From: an uncultured Chloroflexota bacterium
GTDB taxonomy: Bacteria > Chloroflexota > Anaerolineae > Aggregatilineales > Phototrophicaceae
Length of the DNA: 5,805 bases
NCBI GenBank assembly: GCA_903904765.1
Contig: CAIVEA010000702.1
Coordinates: 1-5,805 of the forward strand
Reading direction: 5' to 3'
Under the pieces are notes generated by a model that worked only from the letters and a program-made list of their open reading frames with translations, did not search any database and had not been told where the DNA came from. The translations under genes were made by a program, and so were the position numbers. Positions 1-4,496 of this stretch are shown here, piece by piece (within the stretch, counting starts at the first letter, position 1; each line of letters begins with the position of its first letter).

Positions 1-19
1 TCTTGCGAGTTTCACTGGC

Positions 20-697
20 TCAACCATCCTTTTTAGGTTCGAGAGTCATCTGCAACAACCGTTGCAGCGGCGCGAACGACAGTCGGTGTATCGGACATGC
101 GCCATGCTGCTCCAGCGCGGTGCTGTGCGCGGCTGTGCCGTAGCCCTTGTGCGCCGCGAAGCCGTACTGTGGATACAGCGCGTCCATCTCGCGCATATAT
201 GCGTCACGCCACACTTTGGCGAGGATGCTGGCCGCCGCGATGCTCAACGAGAGCGAATCCCCCCGGATGATGCTCTGTTGCGGCACATGCGCCATCTCTG
301 GCCAGCGCATCGCGTCCAGCAACAGAAAATCCGGTTGCACGCCCGCTTCGATCAGCGCCCGCTGCATAGCGAGCCGCGTGGCAGGGACGATGCCGAACGC
401 ATCAATTTCTGTGCTGCTGGCGCTGCCCACGCCGCAAGCCAGCGCCGCCGTGCGAATGTGTGCCACCAAGCGTTCGCGCAACGCAGGCCGCACCTGTTTG
501 CTATCCATTACACCTTCGAGGAGATGTGGAAGTTCGGTCGGGTGAGGCGGCAAACACACCGCCGCCGCCACCACCGGGCCAGCCCATGTGCCGCGTCCCG
601 CTTCGTCTAGGCCAACCACATAGCGAGAGCCTGCCTCCCAGCGTGCCTGCTCAAGATGCAGGCTGGCGGTGGGAGTCGGTTTTGGATTTCGGGGCAT
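20..697 (-). CDS. rnhB: Ribonuclease HII
   Basis: This enzyme cleaves the RNA strand of RNA/DNA hybrids and nicks DNA at embedded ribonucleotides, in the cytoplasm, during replication and repair. The 225-residue product has the full family pattern. Motif I is VVGLDEAGRG at 27-36, followed by DSK at 65-67. LLLDA at 125-129 carries the third acidic residue. SIAAASILAKVWRD at 152-165 and HKGYGT at 183-188 follow, and the C-terminus has CPIHRLSFAPL. The predicted metal-binding residues are D31, E32, D128 and D165, all present. The length is normal for the bacterial family. The ATG at 697 is chosen because GAGG lies 5 bases upstream and the reading frame further upstream has no family similarity. 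The start lies 47 bases inside the preceding glycosyltransferase gene, so this is probably the last known cistron of that operon. One oddity is T37 where most family members have proline (GRGP). The stop lies close to the left edge and no terminator is visible in the remaining 19 bases. Confidence 0.96.
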   Translation of the reverse strand: MPRNPKPTPTASLHLEQARWEAGSRYVVGLDEAGRGTWAGPVVAAAVCLPPHPTELPHLLEGVMDSKQVRPALRERLVAHIRTAALACGVGSASSTEIDAFGIVPATRLAMQRALIEAGVQPDFLLLDAMRWPEMAHVPQQSIIRGDSLSLSIAAASILAKVWRDAYMREMDALYPQYGFAAHKGYGTAAHSTALEQHGACPIHRLSFAPLQRLLQMTLEPKKDG

Positions 698-1460
698 AGA
701 TGCCTCGCAGCCAGTTTCGCCGGATTTGCCAGATTTCGAGCAGCAGATTGAGCGAATCGCCCACCAAGCGCATCCGGCTATCCGCATCAAAATACCATGT
801 GATCGGGACTTGTTTCACACGGTAGCCGCGCTTCCGGGCGATGAACAGCAGTTCAATATCGAAGCCAATGCCAATCATCTGCTGCACATCAAACAAATCG
901 TCGGCTGCGTGCCGATGAAACATCTTGAAGCCGCACTGAGTATCCTCGAAACCGCGCACCGCCGTGATCTTGATGATGAGGTTGTTGATGCGCCCGATCA
1001 AATGACGGTGCCAAGGTTCGCCCACCCGATTCGCCCCTTCCCCTTCGCGGCTGGCGATAATGATGTCATAGCCCTCCACATGCGGCGGCAGGAACTGCAC
1101 AATATCCTCAATCGCCATCGAAAGGTCGGCATCGCAGATGAAGCGATAATCGCCTTTTGCTTCCAGCATCCCCACCTTCACCGCCAGTCCCTTGCCACGC
1201 ACCGCCGCCTCGATCACGCGCAAATACGAGTGATCCGCCGCGAACGCCTGACACACTTCCACCGTGCGGTCTACGCTGCCGTTCTCGACCACAATCACTT
1301 CATAGCTGTATGACTGTGTTTTGAGGAACGCATCAATCTTCGCCAGCGAGGGCGGTAAGCGCATTTCTTCGTTATGAGCCGGAATGATGATGGATAGCAG
1401 AGGGTTCTGGTCAGCCAATTCGTGCCTCGGTCTTTCTGCAAGACGCGGATACTTGCTCAC
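651..1460 (-). CDS. GT2 glycosyltransferase, ALG5/DPM1-like
   Basis: This is a GT-A-fold family 2 glycosyltransferase of 269 residues from the chosen GTG start. Visible motifs are LSIIIPAHNEE (22-32), VVENGSVDRT (57-66), VRGKG (87-91), the metal/nucleotide-binding DAD (110-112), ASR (136-138) and DTQCGFKMF (173-181). The DTQCGFK signature and the overall order match dolichyl-phosphate glucosyl- and mannosyltransferases and their bacterial relatives. These move a sugar from a nucleotide donor to a polyprenyl-phosphate at the cytoplasmic membrane face. There is no obvious C-terminal membrane segment. Donor and acceptor cannot be read from the sequence. An ATG at 1559 is in frame, but it would put 33 residues without GT2 similarity inside the upstream gene. 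The GTG at 1460 overlaps the upstream stop as GTGA and leaves a short natural N-terminus before the first beta strand. No good Shine-Dalgarno is seen, which fits translational coupling. Confidence 0.88.
   Translation of the reverse strand: MSKYPRLAERPRHELADQNPLLSIIIPAHNEEMRLPPSLAKIDAFLKTQSYSYEVIVVENGSVDRTVEVCQAFAADHSYLRVIEAAVRGKGLAVKVGMLEAKGDYRFICDADLSMAIEDIVQFLPPHVEGYDIIIASREGEGANRVGEPWHRHLIGRINNLIIKITAVRGFEDTQCGFKMFHRHAADDLFDVQQMIGIGFDIELLFIARKRGYRVKQVPITWYFDADSRMRLVGDSLNLLLEIWQIRRNWLRGIYAPKSKTDSHRQPAS
698..706 (-). promoter_or_regulatory. Ribosome binding site deciding the rnhB start
   Basis: On the minus strand GAGG (706-703) precedes the ATG at 697 by 5 bases. It lies inside the end of the upstream glycosyltransferase gene. 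It supports this start over the longer open frame that extends to 790. The next in-frame start-like codons, at residues 27-28, would cut into catalytic motif I. Confidence 0.6.
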
Positions 1461-2419
1461 ACTTGGGGCGGCCACAAAAGCTTTTCCAACGCATCGCTGG
1501 AGGTGCGGCGCGTGTTCTGAATCGCCCATCGCTTGCGCCACATCCGGGGCAGTCCCCAAACTGCCGCCAGCATCCCGCGCAGCCTAGCACGGGCAGCCGC
1601 ACCGCGCCACGCCCGCATCGCTTCCCACGCCAACCGGCCTTGCGCCCGTAAAATCTGAAATCCGTATTTGCGGAACAGATCGGTAGGATAATTCTTCACC
1701 AGCAACCAGATCAGGTTGCGCCCGTCATAGTAACTGGCAGTCACACCGCCGCCTGTAGCCGAAAGATGATGGTACACGATGGCTTGGGGCGTGTAAAGAC
1801 AGCGCCAGCCCCGGTGCTGCGCCCGCCACGCCAGATCAACATCTTCCAGTGAGAAGAAAAAGTCGTCATCCAGCAGGCCGATTTCGTCTAGCACCGTTTT
1901 ACGATAGACCGATGACCCGCCACACGCGCTGAACACAAATTCCTCATGGTCAAACTGTCCGGAATCCTGCTGCCACACGCCCCGGTTGCCCGCCCGCCCG
2001 TCCACCGTGAAATAGTCACCCGCCGTATGAATATGGTCGCGGCGGTCAAACAGCAGCATTTTGCTGGCAATAATCCCCGCTTCGGGATGGCGCTCGAAGG
2101 CATCCACCAGCGCCGCAGCCCACCCCGCATCCACCTCAGTATCGTTGTTGAGCAGCGCGATATATGCGCCCGTAGCAACCTGAATCCCCGCGTTACATGC
2201 GCCAGTGAACCCCCGGTTTTCTGGCAGTTCCACCAACCGCACCCACGCATAGCGCGTCCGCAACAGTTCCTGTGAGCCGTCCGCCGAGGCGTTATCCGCC
2301 ACAATCACTTCGATGGCGGGATAGGTTTGCCGCGCCAGCGCATCGAGGCATACGGGCAAGAATTTGCCACCGTTCCAGTTTGGGATGATGACCGATACCG
2401 TAGGACGAGTCGGGGTCAT
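1457..2419 (-). CDS. GT2 glycosyltransferase, rhamnosyltransferase-like
   Basis: The 320-residue product is a family 2 glycosyltransferase with the layout of WbbL/RfbF-type rhamnosyl- and related transferases. VSVIIPNWNGG at 8-18 opens the fold. Then come VADNAS (40-45), ENRGFTGACNAG (67-78), the DXD-equivalent LLNNDTEV (89-96), CGGSSVYRK (166-174) and FFFSLEDVDLAWRA (187-200), where the ED pair is the likely catalytic base region. A basic, helix-rich tail after about residue 225 could lie on the membrane; no clear transmembrane span is seen. The start overlaps the stop of the reductase gene by ATGA, and AAGGA lies 11 bases upstream inside that gene. The adjacent RmlD-type reductase supports dTDP-L-rhamnose as donor, but family resemblance alone does not fix the sugar. 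The likely role is assembly of a surface polysaccharide or glycolipid. Confidence 0.9.
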   Translation of the reverse strand: MTPTRPTVSVIIPNWNGGKFLPVCLDALARQTYPAIEVIVADNASADGSQELLRTRYAWVRLVELPENRGFTGACNAGIQVATGAYIALLNNDTEVDAGWAAALVDAFERHPEAGIIASKMLLFDRRDHIHTAGDYFTVDGRAGNRGVWQQDSGQFDHEEFVFSACGGSSVYRKTVLDEIGLLDDDFFFSLEDVDLAWRAQHRGWRCLYTPQAIVYHHLSATGGGVTASYYDGRNLIWLLVKNYPTDLFRKYGFQILRAQGRLAWEAMRAWRGAAARARLRGMLAAVWGLPRMWRKRWAIQNTRRTSSDALEKLLWPPQV

Positions 2420-3285
2420 ACGCGCAGCAATCCTTCCCGCTGCAAGAAATCATCCACCGCTGCTTGCCAGTGCCGCAACCGGATACCCACCAGCGCCCCC
2501 GCCATATTCTCTAGACTGCTATAGCGCGGCGGAACAGAAGGCCGCCCGTACTGGCGCACCACAATCGGCTCTAACGGCGTATCGGCATACCCCGCCCGAT
2601 TGAGGAAATAGCGAGCGAACGCCCAGCGCGAACACGCGCCCTCATTCGTCAGATGATAGATTCCGTAGCGTCCGGTTTCGATCAGCGCCGCCAGCGCCAC
2701 CGCCAAATCCTCATTGTAGGTCGGGTTCGCTACTTCATCCGTGACCACACGCAGCGGTTTGCCCGCCTGTGCCGCGCCCAGCACCGCCTGTATAAAGTTC
2801 TTGCCACCATGCGCGAACAACCACGCCGTCCGCACAATATAGTGGCGCGGGTTAATCGCCATCAGCGCCCGTTCGCCCACCCATTTGCTATAGGCATACG
2901 GATTGCCGGGGTTCGGCACATCATATTCGCGATAAGGGTCGGCACGCAGCCCGTCGAACACCTCGTTGCTGCTCACATACAGCACTGCCGCGCCCACCTC
3001 AGCCGCCGCCAGCCCGACATGCTGCGTACCGAATCCGTTCACCACAATCGCCTTATGCGGATCGCGGGCGCAACCATCCACATCCGTCCACGCCGCTGGA
3101 TGCAACACCAAGTCCGGCTGAATGTCCCGCACCAGTGCGCGGGTCGCAGCAAAATCGGTCAGGTCAACCCGCAGGACACCTTCGCCCACCACATCTGCGC
3201 CGAACACCGCATGACCGCGTTCAGAAAGGACGTGCAAAAGCCGTCCGCCCAACCGTCCGGCTGCACCTGTCACCAGAATTTTCAT
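2416..3285 (-). CDS. rfbD: RmlD-family dTDP-4-dehydrorhamnose reductase
   Basis: The 289-residue product belongs to the RmlD branch of the extended short-chain dehydrogenases. The family's namesake reduces dTDP-4-dehydro-L-rhamnose to dTDP-L-rhamnose with NAD(P)H, the last step of rhamnose donor synthesis. Seen here: the Rossmann nucleotide loop TGAAGRLG (6-13), PAAWTDVDGCARDP (63-76), SSNEVFDG (105-112), the catalytic YxxxK pair Y130/K134 in NPYAYSKWVGE, RTAWLF followed by GGKNF, a substrate-side segment VTDEVANPT, and YGIYHLTNEG. Length is normal. The segments differ somewhat from the classical enzyme (SSNEVFDG for STDYVFDG, DEVANPT for the usual DQxGxPT), so a related deoxysugar reductase is possible. 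No rmlA, rmlB or rmlC is in the window. Start ATG overlaps the preceding stop as ATGA, with GGAG 12 bases upstream. Its product plausibly feeds the following glycosyltransferases. Confidence 0.87.
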   Translation of the reverse strand: MKILVTGAAGRLGGRLLHVLSERGHAVFGADVVGEGVLRVDLTDFAATRALVRDIQPDLVLHPAAWTDVDGCARDPHKAIVVNGFGTQHVGLAAAEVGAAVLYVSSNEVFDGLRADPYREYDVPNPGNPYAYSKWVGERALMAINPRHYIVRTAWLFAHGGKNFIQAVLGAAQAGKPLRVVTDEVANPTYNEDLAVALAALIETGRYGIYHLTNEGACSRWAFARYFLNRAGYADTPLEPIVVRQYGRPSVPPRYSSLENMAGALVGIRLRHWQAAVDDFLQREGLLRV

Positions 3286-3638
3286 GTGTCGTGTTCGCTC
3301 CAGTAGCTGTAGACCTGTTCCAACGCATCCCGCCAGTAGACATCGGGATTCTCAATCGGTTCATCATTCTCACGCAGAAAAAACCCCGCACCGGGCATTC
3401 CAGTCTGCTTCGTCACCACCACCGCTGGCAGCATCGGCCTGCCCGCTTCAGACTCCGCCGTGCCGATCTCCACCAGCAAGCGCGTCAGCAGCGGCGAATG
3501 ATAATGTAAATGGGCGCTCCGCACCGCCGCGCACAACTCGGCATAGGTTAGCGTCCGCTGCGCCAGTGCCGCGCCGATCATGATTTCGCGCATTTCAGCA
3601 CGCACCGCATCCCATTTCATCTGCGCCAAACCGCCCAT
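3282..3638 (-). CDS. Conserved-looking small protein with PGAGFF motif
   Basis: I cannot assign a function. The product is 118 residues, soluble and without signal peptide or membrane span. Its N-terminal half is probably helical, and RTLTYAELCAAV (28-39) reads like part of a small winged-helix or helix-turn-helix-like domain. A strand-like segment LPAVVVTKQTGMPGAGFF (70-87) follows. The tail YWRDALEQVYSYW (101-113) is aromatic and probably helical. From memory, short hypothetical proteins in other bacteria share the pattern of a TYxEL helix, then VV.K.TG.PG.GFF, then a W..EL..VY..W tail; this is unverified. The start at 3638 overlaps the upstream stop as TGATG with no Shine-Dalgarno, suggesting coupling; M7 (3620) is an alternative. 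Upstream codons in this frame lie inside the membrane-protein gene and look like out-of-frame coding. The stop overlaps the reductase start by ATGA. Position between a membrane protein and sugar genes is the only context clue. Confidence 0.75.
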   Translation of the reverse strand: MGGLAQMKWDAVRAEMREIMIGAALAQRTLTYAELCAAVRSAHLHYHSPLLTRLLVEIGTAESEAGRPMLPAVVVTKQTGMPGAGFFLRENDEPIENPDVYWRDALEQVYSYWSEHDT

Positions 3639-4369
3639 CAGTGCAGCACCACCGTCAGCGCATCGTCCGTCACTTCCAACGTGAACAACCCGTACTGCCC
3701 GCCGCCCGTATCCAGCGAAAACTGCATCAGCGCCGTGTTCACCTGCGTGACCAGATCGTTCACCCGTTTGGTGATCGTCCCAGCAGGCAGGCTGTACAAT
3801 TGTCCGCCCACTTCCACACCCAGCACCTGTATCTGGCGACCACTGGCATCCACCTGTGCCACCACGCCTAACGATTGCCACAGACCAATATCGGGGATGT
3901 AGATGTCACCGTAAATCACCGCCCCGCCCGGACGCAGGTCAATCCGCGCATTCCGGTACTGCCCGTTCCCGCCCGCGCAAATCGCGCTGCGCTGGCGGCA
4001 CAAATCCATCAGATTCGCCTCGGTCAGCGTCACAGCAGCAGCCCGCCCAATGCTGCTCTCGCCCACCACTGCATTCGCGCCCACCGCACTCACCGATTGT
4101 TCGCCCAGCGACCCCAGATTCAAACGGGCATCTGGCACCGTCACCGTATTGTTGAGCGTCACCGACGGTTGGACGGGACGGTTGGTGAACACGTTACTGG
4201 TACTGCCCATCTGCGTAAAGCCCGCCGCCCGCAACGCCAACTCCGGCAGGCGCGGGACGACGATCAACACCACCGCCATGCCCACCACCAGCGCCGCAGC
4301 CGCCGTGAATGCCAGACAACCGCACCAGCCGAAGGTCGTAGATTGTCGCTGAACCCGCTGTACGCGCAT
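3638..4369 (-). CDS. Membrane-anchored extracytoplasmic protein, unknown function
   Basis: First gene of the minus-strand operon; 243 residues. A short basic N-terminus (R2, R5, R8) precedes one hydrophobic segment at about 17-38, giving a predicted inside-to-outside single-pass anchor. Residues about 50-110 are a Ser/Thr/Asn/Val-rich linker. The outer domain (about 113-243) contains LTEANLMDLC (115-124), RNARIDLRPGGAVIYGDI (139-156), a strand-rich stretch to about 192, LPAGTITKRVNDLVTQVN (194-211) and a terminal strand LTVVLH. C124 and C131 could form a disulfide. The alternating strands with two helices loosely resemble lipid-binding-type extracytoplasmic domains (LmeA/DUF2993 or YpmS-like); this is a guess, not a recognised match. 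The start is supported by AAGAGGG (4382-4376), 6 bases upstream of the ATG. Being coupled to a sugar-donor and glycosyltransferase unit, it could act in envelope assembly. Confidence 0.82.
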   Translation of the reverse strand: MRVQRVQRQSTTFGWCGCLAFTAAAALVVGMAVVLIVVPRLPELALRAAGFTQMGSTSNVFTNRPVQPSVTLNNTVTVPDARLNLGSLGEQSVSAVGANAVVGESSIGRAAAVTLTEANLMDLCRQRSAICAGGNGQYRNARIDLRPGGAVIYGDIYIPDIGLWQSLGVVAQVDASGRQIQVLGVEVGGQLYSLPAGTITKRVNDLVTQVNTALMQFSLDTGGGQYGLFTLEVTDDALTVVLH

Positions 4370-4382
4370 AAACAGCCCTCTT
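4370..4382 (-). promoter_or_regulatory. Ribosome binding site of the operon's first gene
   Basis: On the minus strand AAGAGGG (4382-4376) lies 6 bases before the ATG at 4369. It is the best Shine-Dalgarno-like sequence in the operon, as expected for the leading cistron, whereas most downstream starts rely on overlap with the preceding stop. Confidence 0.6.
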
Positions 4383-4437
4383 GCTCCTATCGCTCATTCT
4401 ACTCGGCACACTCTGCAAAGCAACAGTACACCGCCCC

Positions 4438-4472
4438 CGCCTGTCCTCTGTATCATGTACAATAGACAGGCG
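4438..4472. promoter_or_regulatory. Nested inverted repeat, candidate operator
   Basis: CGCCTGTC (4438-4445) is perfectly inverted as GACAGGCG (4465-4472). Inside it, TGTA (4449-4452) is inverted as TACA (4458-4461). Both pairs share one centre at 4455, giving a 35-base dyad with 12 matching pairs. It lies in the divergent intergenic region, 24 bases before the peptidase start, and covers the best candidate -10 box. This arrangement suits a dimeric repressor controlling one or both directions. It could alternatively fold as an RNA hairpin, but there is no T-run for a terminator. The symmetry is seen directly; the function is inferred. Confidence 0.5.
4458..4463 (+). promoter_or_regulatory. 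Candidate -10 element for the peptidase gene
   Basis: TACAAT matches the sigma-70-type -10 consensus at five of six positions. It would put the transcription start near 4470, about 27 bases before the ATG. No convincing -35 is seen 16-18 bases upstream, where the sequence is C-rich. For the opposite direction, TTGACC on the minus strand (4483-4478) is a possible -35, but only weak -10 matches follow it at usual spacing (for example TACATG at 4459-4454). Confidence 0.3.
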
Positions 4473-4496
4473 TGATCGGTCAACAGGATTCCACTC

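Noticed and set aside
62..1313. Long plus-strand open frames opposite RNase HII and the ALG5-like gene (62-610, 669-1313)
   Set aside because: They lie antisense to genes with full family motifs, show no recognisable domains, and have Arg/His-rich composition typical of the reverse strand of GC-rich coding DNA.
2653..3306. A 217-codon plus-strand open frame opposite the reductase
   Set aside because: The minus strand carries a complete RmlD-type enzyme; the plus-strand translation is rich in His, Arg and Gln with no motif, as expected for a shadow frame.
3639..3881. Upstream extension of the 118-residue protein to an ATG at 3881
   Set aside because: The extra 81 residues are Gly/Arg-rich, lie entirely inside the membrane-protein gene in another frame, and resemble shadow translation; the TGATG junction gives a better start.
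3875..4465. Plus-strand open frame of 196 codons opposite the membrane protein
   Set aside because: It is very rich in Arg, His, Pro and Gln, without motifs, and runs antisense to a frame with an anchor segment and a good ribosome binding site.
4438..4472. Reading the intergenic dyad as an intrinsic terminator
   Set aside because: No T-run follows either arm on either strand, the 3x3 mismatch weakens the stem, and the element sits between two gene starts, where no terminator is needed.
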